From NCBI GenBank assembly GCA_016716435.1, contig JADJWI010000003.1:558001-622000 (forward strand): a DNA stretch of 64,000 nt. The letters are read 5' to 3'. Positions 25,515 to 33,494 of this stretch are shown here, one piece after another; within the stretch, counting starts at the first letter, position 1; each line of letters begins with the position of its first letter. Source of the DNA: Acidobacteriota bacterium. GTDB lineage: Bacteria; Acidobacteriota; Blastocatellia; Pyrinomonadales; Pyrinomonadaceae. The position numbers and the translations under genes were made by a program. The notes below the pieces were generated by a model. That model was not told where the DNA came from. It made no database searches and saw only the letters and a list, made by a program, of their open reading frames with translations.

Positions 25515-26138
25515 ATGTCGACCAAGGTCTTATTGATCGAAAACCAACCGCTCACACGTCTCGGCGTGCGGGCGGTTTTTGCTGATGCGGCGGAAATTGA
25601 ACTCATCGGCGAGGCGGACAATGCGGCGGATGGCTTCCGGATGTTCAGCGAACTGCGGCCGGATGTGACGATCCTCGGGCTGCGGCTGCCGGATTCGTGC
25701 GCGATAGATGACCTCGACAATTACTTCATCGAAAACGCGAAGGCGAAGGTGATCGTGCTGGCCGAGCACGCCGGCGATGCCGAGATAAGCCGTGCGCTAA
25801 AGAAAGGCGCCGTGGGGTATATCTGCAAAGATGTGACGCCCATGGAGCTGACCGATGCGGTCCGTGCGGTCGCGGCGGCGCGGAAATATATTCCCGACGA
25901 CATCGCACGCATTTTGAGCGAGAACCTCGGCCAGGAAGAGCTGACCCGAAGCGAGGCAAATGTGCTGCGGATGATCGTCGGCGGGATGTCGAACAAAGAG
26001 ATCGCCTTTGCGCTCGACGTAAGCGAGAACACCATCAAGTCGCACATCCAGAACATCTTCGGCAAGCTCGGCGTCTCAGACCGGACGTCGGCCGCGACGA
26101 CGGCGATAAAGCGCGGCATGGTACGCGTTGACCTCTAG
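25515..26138 (+). CDS. LuxR/NarL-type response regulator with atypical receiver
   Basis: A 207-residue protein: receiver domain (1-125) and C-terminal LuxR helix-turn-helix (LTRSEANVLRMIVGGMSNKEIAFALDVSENTIKSHI). The phospho-acceptor position reads PDVTILGLRLPD, with Gly where the Asp of PDVxLxDLxMP should be, and the acidic pair is Glu-Asn (LIENQP) instead of Asp-Asp. The Lys of YICKD is kept. It probably works without phosphorylation. It follows alaS-N by 5 nt; no histidine kinase is nearby. Confidence 0.85.
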   Translation: MSTKVLLIENQPLTRLGVRAVFADAAEIELIGEADNAADGFRMFSELRPDVTILGLRLPDSCAIDDLDNYFIENAKAKVIVLAEHAGDAEISRALKKGAVGYICKDVTPMELTDAVRAVAAARKYIPDDIARILSENLGQEELTRSEANVLRMIVGGMSNKEIAFALDVSENTIKSHIQNIFGKLGVSDRTSAATTAIKRGMVRVDL

Positions 26139-26179
26139 TCAGAACCGCCTGTGTAAGCGGGCGGCCAGTTCCATAAATT

Positions 26180-26827
26180 ATGAACGAGATAAGAAACGCA
26201 TTGACGGAATACGCCGAAAGCTTCACCTCCGGCGAGAGCGATGTGCTGCGGGAGCTTCGCGAGCACTGCTACGCCCATTACAAAGATTCCTCGATGCTCT
26301 CGGGGTTTTATCAGGGCCGGCTGCTTTCGATGATCTCGCACATGATCCGGCCGAAGGCGGTGCTTGAGATCGGGACGTATCTCGGCTATTCGACCATCTG
26401 CCTCGCCGAGGGCCTGGCCGAGGGCGGAAAGGTCATCTCGCTCGATATCAACGAAGAAACGAACGCCGTCGCCCAAAGCTATATCGACCGCACCGCATAC
26501 CGCGACCGCATTCAGCTCCGGCTCGGGGAAGCGGTTTACATTATGCCGCACATGATTGGCCCCTTCGATCTGGTCTTTATCGACGCCGATAAGCCGAACT
26601 ACTCAAACTACTACAATCTCGTTTTCGACAAGCTCCGCCCCGGCGGCTTCATCATCGCCGATAACGTCCTCTGGAGCGGCCGCGTGCTCGAAGAAGAAAA
26701 AGACGAAGACACCCAAGCCCTCCATGAGTATAACCAAATGGTCCTAGCCGACGACCGCGTCGAGAATATCCTCCTGCCGGTAAGAGACGGCCTGATGGTC
26801 GCGAGGAAGAAGGGCGACTATGCGTAA
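26180..26827 (+). CDS. O-methyltransferase, class I (CCoAOMT-like)
   Basis: A 215-residue SAM-dependent O-methyltransferase: VLEIGTYLGYSTICLAEGL (SAM motif I), VISLDINEE, FDLVFIDADKPNY (metal-binding Asp) and GGFIIADNVLWSGRV. Family members methylate catechol-type substrates with a divalent metal. The stop overlaps the next start by 8 nt. A diverged second copy of its last codons lies at 27832-27897. Confidence 0.88.
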   Translation: MNEIRNALTEYAESFTSGESDVLRELREHCYAHYKDSSMLSGFYQGRLLSMISHMIRPKAVLEIGTYLGYSTICLAEGLAEGGKVISLDINEETNAVAQSYIDRTAYRDRIQLRLGEAVYIMPHMIGPFDLVFIDADKPNYSNYYNLVFDKLRPGGFIIADNVLWSGRVLEEEKDEDTQALHEYNQMVLADDRVENILLPVRDGLMVARKKGDYA

Positions 26828-27071
26828 GTCTCAAACAGCCGCCGATCTGGTGATCGTAGCGTTCTATCTGGGAATCGTCGCGCTTCTCTTCTTCGTCGAT
26901 TCAGCATTCGGCCTTAGCTTATTTGCCATTCCGTGGAGCATTCCCTTGATGATGCTTAGCGGTCTGATCCTGCATATGACAATTAACGGTGACAAGATCA
27001 TCATGATCGGATGTGTAGTTGGCGCCGTATTGAACTCCATACTTTTTCTGTTCTTGAGAAATCGATCATAA
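26820..27071 (+). CDS. Small membrane protein, unknown
   Basis: An 83-residue protein with two or three hydrophobic helices (LVIVAFYLGIVALLFFVD, WSIPLMMLSGLIL, MIGCVVGAVLNSILFLF). Its ATG lies inside the end of the methyltransferase gene. The gene at 27890 has the same relation to the duplicate methyltransferase tail, so the two may be alternative downstream neighbours. Confidence 0.55.
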   Translation: MRKSQTAADLVIVAFYLGIVALLFFVDSAFGLSLFAIPWSIPLMMLSGLILHMTINGDKIIMIGCVVGAVLNSILFLFLRNRS

Positions 27072-27134
27072 TTGCGTCCTCGCGGTCGTTGATGCGTAGG
27101 GCTCATGGTTCGCAAAATAATAATTTGGCAATGG

Positions 27135-27154
27135 GTGTATCCCATATGATACAC
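27135..27154. promoter_or_regulatory. Palindromic operator of the HigBA-like module
   Basis: Perfect inverted repeat GTGTATC-CCATAT-GATACAC, 7 nt before the toxin start. A TATGAT -10 box is inside it, so a bound antitoxin would block transcription, as is usual for autoregulated toxin-antitoxin operons. Confidence 0.65.
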
Positions 27155-27161
27155 TTTAGCC

Positions 27162-27455
27162 GTGATCGAGATTCGCCAAACCGAGCACTACGCCAAATGG
27201 TTCAAAGCTCTTAAGGATCACAAGGCACGTGCGCGGATAGACATCCGTATTCGACGTCTTTCGCTTGGCAATCCGGGCGACGTGAAACCCGTGGGCGAGG
27301 GTGTCTCGGAAATGAGAATCGATTACGGGCCGGGCTATCGAGTTTATTTTTTGACGAAAGGGGGCGAACTGATTCTGCTTTTGATAGGTGGCGATAAATC
27401 CACACAAGAAAAGGACATAGCAAAGGCGAAACAGATCGCCAAAGATGTCGATTAG
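27162..27455 (+). CDS. RelE/HigB-type toxin
   Basis: A 97-residue toxin of the addiction module killer group (RelE/ParE fold): FKALKDHKARARIDIRIRRL, EGVSEMRIDYGPGYRVYF, LLLIGGDKSTQEKDI. Such toxins cleave mRNA at the ribosome. GTG start at 27162. It precedes its antitoxin by 3 nt, the toxin-first order of HigBA systems. The module lies between the methyltransferase and the copy of its tail. Confidence 0.85.
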   Translation: MIEIRQTEHYAKWFKALKDHKARARIDIRIRRLSLGNPGDVKPVGEGVSEMRIDYGPGYRVYFLTKGGELILLLIGGDKSTQEKDIAKAKQIAKDVD

Positions 27456-27458
27456 GAG

Positions 27459-27755
27459 ATGGGTATGGGAAAGATCAAGACAACTCCATGGGATCCGGCG
27501 GAGCATTTGAATTCGGAGGAGGAAATGGCCGCCTATCTTGAGGCCGCGCTTGAAGAAGGCGAGCCTTCGCTCGTAGCCGCGGCACTTGGCGACATTGCGC
27601 GAGCCCGCGGCATGACCCAACTTGCGCGAGATACCGGACTTGGTCGCGAGAGTCTCTATAAAGCTCTGTCGCCAAATGGAAATCCTGAGTTTTCAACTAT
27701 TATGAAAGTGGTTCAGGCTTTGGGGCTAAAACTGCATGCTTCTCCCGTGAAGTAG
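27459..27755 (+). CDS. HigA-like antitoxin
   Basis: A 98-residue DNA-binding antitoxin: EEEMAAYLEAALEEGEPSL then a helix-turn-helix (LARDTGLGRESLYKALSPNGNP) and IMKVVQALGLKL. It should neutralise the toxin encoded just upstream and repress the operator at 27135. ATG 27459 or 27465 are both possible starts. Confidence 0.85.
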   Translation: MGMGKIKTTPWDPAEHLNSEEEMAAYLEAALEEGEPSLVAAALGDIARARGMTQLARDTGLGRESLYKALSPNGNPEFSTIMKVVQALGLKLHASPVK

Positions 27756-27831
27756 TCGGGACAAATTCGCCGATGCACCACTCGTCCATTAAGCAACATT
27801 TACGACCCTACAGTATTTATGGGCGGCGTAA

Positions 27832-27897
27832 GACCGCGTTTCGAATATTCTGCTGCCGGTGAGGGACGGGTTGATGGTTATATCTAAGAATGAATGA
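27832..27897 (+). pseudogene. Second, diverged copy of the O-methyltransferase 3' end
   Basis: Reads DRVSNILLPVRDGLMVISKNE and stop; the real gene has DRVENILLPVRDGLMVARKKG. In the 48 aligned bases ten differ, mostly at silent third positions. A stop codon lies directly upstream in frame. Such silent divergence means the tail came from a related, functional gene and is not a recent decayed duplicate. Confidence 0.75.
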
Positions 27898-28357
27898 GAT
27901 TGTTCAAAACTCGCTCACGTCCAGTAAATTCTGGTACGTGGAATTGATACTCCTGCTACTTTACGGGGCCGGCGTAGGATACGAATGCCAACGAACGGCC
28001 GACAGCGGGCAGGGGCCTGTTGAAAATCTCTTTGTTATTACTGCAGTCGGTTTCTTATCATTTTTGGTAGGCGCCGTGGTTGCGTTCACATGGCGCAAAT
28101 GTAAACCCGGCCATCTTTACTGGGTCTCGGCCCCAATTTCTGGGGCATTCCTATTTTCACTTTTATTCGGAGTTGTCTGGTTTGTTTATAATTCGGTCGG
28201 TTACGGTGGGACCGTTAATAAAATTCTCGCAGAGAATGCCGGCTTCTTTATTTTTCGAGTTGTTTTTCTAACGATATTGTTTTCATTTCCTGTTCTCCTG
28301 GTTCTTGCTCTTCCTCGTGTTGCTTATATCTTCAATCCTCGCAAGATCCTAACCTGA
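27890..28357 (+). CDS. Hypothetical membrane protein
   Basis: A 155-residue protein with about four hydrophobic helices (FWYVELILLLLYGAG, LFVITAVGFLSFLVGAVV, APISGAFLFSLLFGVVW, VVFLTILFSFPVLLV). Family not recognised. Its ATG overlaps the end of the methyltransferase tail remnant. Confidence 0.6.
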   Translation: MNEIVQNSLTSSKFWYVELILLLLYGAGVGYECQRTADSGQGPVENLFVITAVGFLSFLVGAVVAFTWRKCKPGHLYWVSAPISGAFLFSLLFGVVWFVYNSVGYGGTVNKILAENAGFFIFRVVFLTILFSFPVLLVLALPRVAYIFNPRKILT

Positions 28358-28524
28358 GCGAACAAATCCTCACCCAAAAGTATTAGATCGTTCCTACCGC
28401 AATTGATGGTTACATTCCGCGCCTGTACCGATAAACTTCTTGTAATGGCTTTGCGAATTTGCGGGGAATAGTTCTTCTGCCGCAAAGACGCAGAGTCGCA
28501 AAGGGAGACAAGGAGAATTGTAAA

Positions 28525-29418
28525 ATGTCGGCACAATCGAAGACATCGAAACAGGTCAAAAGAGTAGAGAGGATCGTTCCGCCGCCGCCTAAGCATTGGG
28601 TCGGCGATGGATTTAATGTGCACGGGTTTTTCCCGCACGGGCCGCTGACGGGCGAGCGGATGAGCCCTTTCTTTTTGCTGGACTATGGCGCTCTGACGGA
28701 GTTTCCGCCGCGAGAAGAGCCGTTCGGCGTCGGGCCGCATCCGCATCGCGGGTTCGAGACGGTGACGATCGCCTACAAAGGCAAGGTCGAGCATCACGAC
28801 AGTTGGGGCGGCGGCGGCGTCATCGGTGAAGGCGATGTGCAATGGATGACCGCCGGCAGCGGGCTGCTTCACAAGGAGTTTCACGAGCAGGAACTGAACC
28901 GGCAGGGCGGGCCTTTTCAGATGGTCCAGCTTTGGGTCAACCTGCCCGCGAAGGACAAGATGACCGAGCCGAAATACCAGGCGATCACGAATGCCGAAAT
29001 GGGCCGCGTGAAACTGCCGCTCGGCGGCGAGGTGGAGATCATCGCCGGTGATTTCGGCGGTGTGAAAGGGCCGGCGACGACGTTCACGCCCGTTCATCTT
29101 TACAACCTGAAAATGAAACAGGGCGAGACGGTGGAGCTGTCTTATCCCGAAGGCTATACGACGGCATTGCTTGCTATCGAGGGCTCGGCACTGCTGAACG
29201 GTGAAGAGAAATTGCCGCTTAACAACCTTGCACTCTTCGAACGGGACGGCGAAACGCTGCGGGTGGCGGCGCTTGAAGACGGCATCTTTCTGCTGATGAG
29301 CGGCGAACCGCTGAACGAACCGATCGCGCAATACGGCCCGTTCCTTATGAATACAAATGCCGAGATCGCCCAGGCGATCGACGATTACCAGCAGGGCAAA
29401 TTCGGCTATCTTAGATAG
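28525..29418 (+). CDS. Pirin family protein
   Basis: A 297-residue bicupin: PHPHRGFETVTIAYKG and HHDSWGGGG, IGEGDVQWMTAGSGLLHKE (metal ligands His/His/Glu type), and the C-terminal cupin with GSALLNGEE. Bacterial pirins can have quercetin 2,3-dioxygenase activity or act as redox sensors. ATG 28525 was chosen; the longer frame from 28459 has no homology-like sequence. It forms a pair with the next pirin, 20 nt downstream. Confidence 0.87.
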   Translation: MSAQSKTSKQVKRVERIVPPPPKHWVGDGFNVHGFFPHGPLTGERMSPFFLLDYGALTEFPPREEPFGVGPHPHRGFETVTIAYKGKVEHHDSWGGGGVIGEGDVQWMTAGSGLLHKEFHEQELNRQGGPFQMVQLWVNLPAKDKMTEPKYQAITNAEMGRVKLPLGGEVEIIAGDFGGVKGPATTFTPVHLYNLKMKQGETVELSYPEGYTTALLAIEGSALLNGEEKLPLNNLALFERDGETLRVAALEDGIFLLMSGEPLNEPIAQYGPFLMNTNAEIAQAIDDYQQGKFGYLR

Positions 29419-29438
29419 TAAAGAACAGGGAGGGAATA

Positions 29439-30137
29439 ATGATAAAGATCAGACGCTCAGACGAACGCGGGCATGCTAACCATGGTTGGTTGGACACGTA
29501 TCACAGCTTTTCGTTTGCGGATTATTACGACCCGCGGTTCATGGGTTTTCGTGCCCTGCGGGTGATCAATGAGGATCGGATCGAACCGGGACAGGGCTTT
29601 CCGACGCATGGGCACCGCGATATGGAGATCGTTACTTATGTGATCGAGGGCGAGCTTTCGCATCGCGATTCGATGGGCAACGGCGAGACGATACGCCCGC
29701 ACGAGGTCCAGCGGATGACTGCCGGCACCGGCGTGCTCCACAGCGAATACAGCTCGCCGACCGACAGGACGCATATGCTGCAAATATGGCTGCTGCCGGA
29801 AAAGCAGAACCTGCAGCCCTCATATGAGCAGACATATTTTGCTCCCGAGGAAAAGCAGGGCAAGCTGCGGCTCGTTGCCTCACGCGGCGGCGATGACGGC
29901 TCGGTCCATATCAACCAGGACGTCCGGCTTTATGCCTCGCTCCTCTCAGCGGGCGACGAGGTGAAGCACGAACTTGCCGAGGGCCGCTACGCCTGGGTGC
30001 AGCTAATCTCCGGCGAGCTTGCGGTCAACGGCGAGGTCCTAAAGCCCGGCGACGGCGCGGCGATTAGCGAGGAAAAGTCGCTCGCGCTAAAGGCCAACGC
30101 CGACGGGACGGAGTTCCTGCTGTTCGACCTGAACTAA
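29439..30137 (+). CDS. Pirin family protein, YhhW-like
   Basis: A 232-residue pirin: NHGWLDTYHSFSFADYYD, FPTHGHRDMEIVTYVIEGEL, RPHEVQRMTAGTGVLHSE. His and Glu residues of the metal site are kept. It follows the other pirin after 20 nt with a GGGAGGG ribosome binding site. Function as for YhhW (quercetinase activity in vitro), physiological role open. Confidence 0.88.
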   Translation: MIKIRRSDERGHANHGWLDTYHSFSFADYYDPRFMGFRALRVINEDRIEPGQGFPTHGHRDMEIVTYVIEGELSHRDSMGNGETIRPHEVQRMTAGTGVLHSEYSSPTDRTHMLQIWLLPEKQNLQPSYEQTYFAPEEKQGKLRLVASRGGDDGSVHINQDVRLYASLLSAGDEVKHELAEGRYAWVQLISGELAVNGEVLKPGDGAAISEEKSLALKANADGTEFLLFDLN

Positions 30138-30143
30138 CCGAAT

Positions 30144-30188
30144 TGCCATAGGAGAAGATTTCCGCCGATCTTGGCTTCTCCTATGGCA
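30144..30188. terminator. 14-bp perfect hairpin between pirin and DUF433 genes
   Basis: TGCCATAGGAGAAG (30144-30157) pairs fully with CTTCTCCTATGGCA (30175-30188). No T-run follows. It lies 11 nt before the antitoxin start and might serve as terminator, operator or a block to the toxin-antitoxin mRNA. Confidence 0.55.
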
Positions 30189-30199
30189 TAATCATTTTG

Positions 30200-30430
30200 A
30201 TGGACAAGTATCTGGAAAGAATAACGATCGACCCTGAGAAATGCGGAGGCCGTCCGTGTATCAGAGGAATGCGTATTCGCGTCATCGATATTCTTGATCT
30301 TTTCGCGGCGGGTCTTAGCGCTGAAGAGATCTTAGCGGAGATGCCTGATCTTGAGAGTGAGGACCTCGTCGCGGCACTCAATTACGCCGCACGCAAACTT
30401 GACCACCCGATGATTCCGCTCGCGGCGTGA
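30200..30430 (+). CDS. DUF433 antitoxin
   Basis: A 76-residue protein: ERITIDPEKCGGRPCIRGMRIRV, then AAGLSAEEILAEMPDLESEDLVAAL, the DUF433 pattern (winged helix-like, VapB-type antitoxin). It is paired with a PIN-like toxin gene whose start overlaps its stop. ATG 30200 used; TTG 30197 is one codon upstream. Confidence 0.85.
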   Translation: MDKYLERITIDPEKCGGRPCIRGMRIRVIDILDLFAAGLSAEEILAEMPDLESEDLVAALNYAARKLDHPMIPLAA

Positions 30431-30756
30431 TGATCTGGATCGACGCTCAAATATCGCCTTCGATAGCGGGCTGGATAAGCGCAACGCTTGGATGTCAAGC
30501 GGTAGCCTTGCGTGATATCGGCCTTCGCGACGCGGCTGACCTTGAGATCTTCAGGTCAGCAAGGGAGGCGGACGCGATCGTCATTACTAAGGATAGGGAC
30601 TTCGTGGATCTGCTTGATCGGTACGGACCGCCGCCAAGAGTACTTTGGCTCACTTGTGGAAACACATCAAACGAAAGACTTAGAGAAATATTCTCCGAAC
30701 ATCTGGTGACGGCCCTGCGAATTTTGGAATCGGAACACTTGGTCGAATTGGGGTAA
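30430..30756 (+). CDS. DUF5615 PIN-like toxin
   Basis: A 108-residue PIN-fold ribonuclease-type protein: MIWIDAQISPSIAGWI (first Asp), ALRDIGLRDAADLEIF, AIVITKDRDFVDL (later Asp pair). It is the toxin partner of DUF433. Its ATG overlaps the antitoxin TGA (TGATG). Confidence 0.83.
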   Translation: MIWIDAQISPSIAGWISATLGCQAVALRDIGLRDAADLEIFRSAREADAIVITKDRDFVDLLDRYGPPPRVLWLTCGNTSNERLREIFSEHLVTALRILESEHLVELG

Positions 30757-30791
30757 TCGACCTCTGCTATACTCCGTCCGGAGAAAGAGTG

Positions 30792-31154
30792 ATGAAGATC
30801 GTTGCTGCGATATTGACCGCTGTCGTTGCCCTTGAGCACATTGGGATACTCGTGCTTGAGATGTTCTTTTGGGACCATCCGGTCGGGCGGCAGGTGTTTG
30901 GGATGACGCCGGAGGTTTCGGCCGCTTCGGCCACGCTCGCGGCAAATCAGGGGCTTTATAATGGCTTTCTCGCGGCGGGTTTGATCTGGGGGCTTGTCAG
31001 CGGCCGGCGTGAGCTTAAGCTTTTCTTCCTCGGGTGCGTTGTCGTTGCCGGGGTTTTCGGAGCGGCGACGGCAAAGGGCTCGATACTTTATACTCAGGCG
31101 TTGCCGGCCGCGGTTGCGCTAGGTGCCGTGCTTCTCGCCGATCGAAAAAGCTAG
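30792..31154 (+). CDS. DUF1304 membrane protein
   Basis: A 120-residue protein with four hydrophobic helices and the DUF1304 signature (ALEHIGILVLEMFFWDHP, ANQGLYNGFLAAGLIWGL). Unknown function, inner membrane. A TATACT -10 box precedes it. The 3' end overlaps convergent rsmG by 4 nt. Confidence 0.8.
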   Translation: MKIVAAILTAVVALEHIGILVLEMFFWDHPVGRQVFGMTPEVSAASATLAANQGLYNGFLAAGLIWGLVSGRRELKLFFLGCVVVAGVFGAATAKGSILYTQALPAAVALGAVLLADRKS

Positions 31155-31783
31155 CTCTTGCGTTTGGTAACTCGCGGCGGAATCACGAAAACGTATCGCT
31201 GTTCGGAAAGCGGGATGAGGTGCTCGGTGTGCCGCGTCCCGATCTTCTTTAGAGCTTCGCCAACCGCCGGCCCGCTGAAAAGCACAAGCTCGCGGCCCGC
31301 GGCCCATTTGAGCAGCTTCGCGAGCTTGCGAGAAAGCTTATCGAGCGCGCGGGTCGTGATGACGTTCGCCTCACCTAGCTCGGCCTCTTCAAACTGCCGA
31401 TTTACGATCGCGACCCGGTTCCCAAGCCCGAGCCTTTCCACTGCTTCTTCCAGGTACTTGCACTTCTTTTCTTTCGATTCGATCAGCGTTGCCCGCAGCC
31501 CTTCGCGGACGAGCAGGCACGGCAGCGAGGGCAAGCCCGCGCCGGTGCCGATATCGGCAATGTGCGCCTCGGCGGGCAGAAACGTGAGCAGGTAAAGGCT
31601 TTCGAGAATGTGGCGAATGGCGAACTCCTCCGCGTCGCAGGGCGCGACCAGGTGGAGCATCTCGTTGTGCTCGGCGATGATGGCGGCGAGGCCCTCAAGC
31701 CTCGCGATCTGCTCATCGGTCAGCCCAAGCCCAAAGGCGGCCTCGTTTGCCCGTATGTGCTCTTTTAGTCCGGCTGTGATCAC
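31151..31783 (-). CDS. rsmG: 16S rRNA (guanine527-N7)-methyltransferase
   Basis: A 210-residue SAM-dependent enzyme modifying G527 of 16S rRNA (GidB). Motifs: HNEMLHLVAP, RHILESLYLL, IADIGTGAGLPSLPCLL, ATLIESKEKKCKYLEE and ITTRALDKLSRKL. The GTG at 31783 is the most upstream start outside the tRNA gene. Usually gidB sits with gidA or parA; here it lies 60 nt downstream of a tRNA-Leu gene on the same strand. Confidence 0.87.
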   Translation of the reverse strand: MITAGLKEHIRANEAAFGLGLTDEQIARLEGLAAIIAEHNEMLHLVAPCDAEEFAIRHILESLYLLTFLPAEAHIADIGTGAGLPSLPCLLVREGLRATLIESKEKKCKYLEEAVERLGLGNRVAIVNRQFEEAELGEANVITTRALDKLSRKLAKLLKWAAGRELVLFSGPAVGEALKKIGTRHTEHLIPLSEQRYVFVIPPRVTKRKS

Positions 31784-31842
31784 GCAAAAGACCCCGAAAA
31801 AAGGCAAAAGCCCCGCCTTCGCGGCCGGGCCTTTTGAAAGTT

Positions 31843-31929
31843 TGGTGCGGACGAGAAGAATCGAACTTCCACTGCCGTAAGGCAACAGGCTTCTGAGACC
31901 TGCGCGTCTACCAGTTCCGCCACGTCCGC
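31843..31929 (-). tRNA. tRNA-Leu (CAG)
   Basis: Acceptor stem GCGGACG/CGTCCGC, D-arm GGCGGAACTGGTAGACGCG, anticodon arm CAGGT-CTCAGAA-GCCTG with anticodon CAG, long variable arm (TTGCCTTACGGCAG), T-arm with GTTCGATTC, discriminator A and an encoded CCA. The long variable arm fits a class II leucine tRNA. Confidence 0.95.
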
Positions 31930-31994
31930 ACGAGCGAACTCAGAGAATACTAATTCGCCGAGGGAAATTCAAGACATCGGCCCGAAAGGTGGTG

Positions 31995-32000
31995 TATATT
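31995..32000 (+). promoter_or_regulatory. -10 box of a probably leaderless promoter
   Basis: TATATT ends 6 nt before ATG 32007 with TAGGCG between; transcription should start at the A of the start codon. Confidence 0.5.
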
Positions 32001-32006
32001 TAGGCG

Positions 32007-32708
32007 ATGCGAAAGTTCTTATCGGCCGAATGGCGCGACCTGATAATGGCGAACTACGAGGTTCCGCCCGAGTTGCTTGCGTCGCGTGTTCCCGCGGGGA
32101 CGGAGCTTGACCTTCATGAAGGCCGCTGCTTTGTCAGCCTGGTCGGGTTCATGTTCCTCGATACGCGGGTTATGGAATTCCTTGTCCCGTTCCATGTAAA
32201 TTTTGAAGAGGTGAACCTTCGGTTCTACGTCGTCCGCGAGACGGAGGGCGAGATCCGCCGCGGGGTGGTTTTTGTAAAAGAGATCGTGCCGCGGGCGGCT
32301 ATAGCGATGATCGCCCGGAGGCTCTACGGCGAGCTCTACGAACGCTGGCGGATGTCGCACTTCCGCGATGCGCTCCATGTTCGTTACTCATGGGAAAAGG
32401 GCGAATGCCGCAACACGATAAGCGTCGAGAGCGGGGCAAACCTCGGCGTGCCAGGCGAGGGCTCGCACGAGGAGTTCATAATCGAACATTACTGGGGCTA
32501 TACAAAACGCCGCGGCGGCCGGACGGACGAATACAAGGTGGAGCACCCGAAATGGGAGCTATTTGCCGCCGAAAGGCCGCACATCGACGTCGATTTCGGC
32601 TGCACCTACGGGCCGGAATTTGCGTTTCTCGGCGAAGAAAAGCCGTATTCGGTCGTCCTCGCCAAGGGGTCGGAAATCGCAGTTTACAAGGGCAAGTCTT
32701 TGAACTAA
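32007..32708 (+). CDS. DUF2071 (YqjF-like) protein
   Basis: A 233-residue soluble protein: MANYEVPPELLASRVPAGTEL, SLVGFMFLDTRVM, VNLRFYVVRE, RGVVFVKEIVPRAAIAMIAR, the DUF2071 pattern with acetoacetate decarboxylase-like fold. Function unknown. The tail runs into an inverted repeat before folA. Confidence 0.82.
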   Translation: MRKFLSAEWRDLIMANYEVPPELLASRVPAGTELDLHEGRCFVSLVGFMFLDTRVMEFLVPFHVNFEEVNLRFYVVRETEGEIRRGVVFVKEIVPRAAIAMIARRLYGELYERWRMSHFRDALHVRYSWEKGECRNTISVESGANLGVPGEGSHEEFIIEHYWGYTKRRGGRTDEYKVEHPKWELFAAERPHIDVDFGCTYGPEFAFLGEEKPYSVVLAKGSEIAVYKGKSLN

Positions 32709-32709
32709 T

Positions 32710-32770
32710 AACTTCAAACTGAAAACTGAAAACTGAAACAGATATTTGTAACAGTTATCAGTTTGAAGTT
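32710..32770. repeat. Inverted repeat with AACTGAA micro-repeats
   Basis: AACTTCAAACTG (32710-32721) pairs with CAGTTTGAAGTT (32759-32770); inside are 7-nt units AACTGAA. Similar in style to the heptamer arrays at 6529 and 42650. Confidence 0.55.
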
Positions 32771-32789
32771 TTGAGGTAACAGTTTTTGT

Positions 32790-33266
32790 ATGACACTTAT
32801 CGGCATTGTGGCCATTGCGGAGAATTTTGCGATCGGGAAGGGCGGGAAGCTGCCGTGGCATTATCCGGCGGACCTGAGGTTTTTTAAAGAGACGACGACG
32901 GGCAATGCGGTGGTGATGGGGCGGACAACGTGGGCCTCGATCGGGCGGCCGCTGCCGAACCGGCTCAATATCGTGCTCAGCCGCAGCGGCAGCATCGAGC
33001 CGCAGCCGGGCGTAATTCTGCTCCGGAGCAAAGAGGAAGTGCTATCGCTCGCCGGTTATCTTAAGTGCGATGTGTTCATCATCGGCGGTGCGAAGACCTA
33101 CGAGAACTTCGCCGATGTTATAGATAAATGGATCGTCACGGAGATCCCGGAAACGGTCGAGGATGCGGATGTTTTTATGCAGCGGGATTTTTTGCGGGGA
33201 TTTACTTCCAGCGAAACGGTCGAGCTTGGCGAGGCCCTCCGGGCGAGCAGCTACGTTCGCGATTGA
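32790..33266 (+). CDS. folA: Dihydrofolate reductase
   Basis: A 158-residue DHFR: IVAIAENFAIGKGGKLPWHYPADLRFFK (split over the active site with its acidic residue), VVMGRTTWASIGRPLPNR, DVFIIGGAKTYENF. It reduces dihydrofolate with NADPH for one-carbon metabolism. Thymidylate synthase is not in the window. No clear ribosome binding site; ATG 32790 matches family N-termini. Confidence 0.93.
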   Translation: MTLIGIVAIAENFAIGKGGKLPWHYPADLRFFKETTTGNAVVMGRTTWASIGRPLPNRLNIVLSRSGSIEPQPGVILLRSKEEVLSLAGYLKCDVFIIGGAKTYENFADVIDKWIVTEIPETVEDADVFMQRDFLRGFTSSETVELGEALRASSYVRD

Positions 33267-33311
33267 CAAAGGTTGTATCATTTTCGGGTAAGGTTTTGGA
33301 GGTATCCGGAT

Positions 33312-33494
33312 ATGAGACGCGATGCGATATTGGCGAGGCTCGAGTCGGTCTGGCCGTGGCTTCTTCCGTTTCTGGCTGCGGTGATCGTCTATTCGCTTGT
33401 CAGCATGGTGACCGGAGGAATCTTCATTTTGTTTAAGATCGGCATTGCGATCGGCGTTTTTGTACTTCTTAGGCGAATGTTGCGTGGAGGTTAA
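33312..33494 (+). CDS. Small membrane protein
   Basis: A 60-residue protein with two hydrophobic helices (WPWLLPFLAAVIVYSLV, IFILFKIGIAIGVFVLL) and basic ends. Unknown. Its stop overlaps the next start (TAATG), so both are coupled. A GGAGG site lies upstream of ATG 33312. Confidence 0.6.
   Translation: MRRDAILARLESVWPWLLPFLAAVIVYSLVSMVTGGIFILFKIGIAIGVFVLLRRMLRGG

Noticed and set aside
31784..31885. Longer RsmG starting at ATG 31885
   Set aside because: That part lies over the tRNA-Leu gene; GTG 31783 is the first start beyond it.
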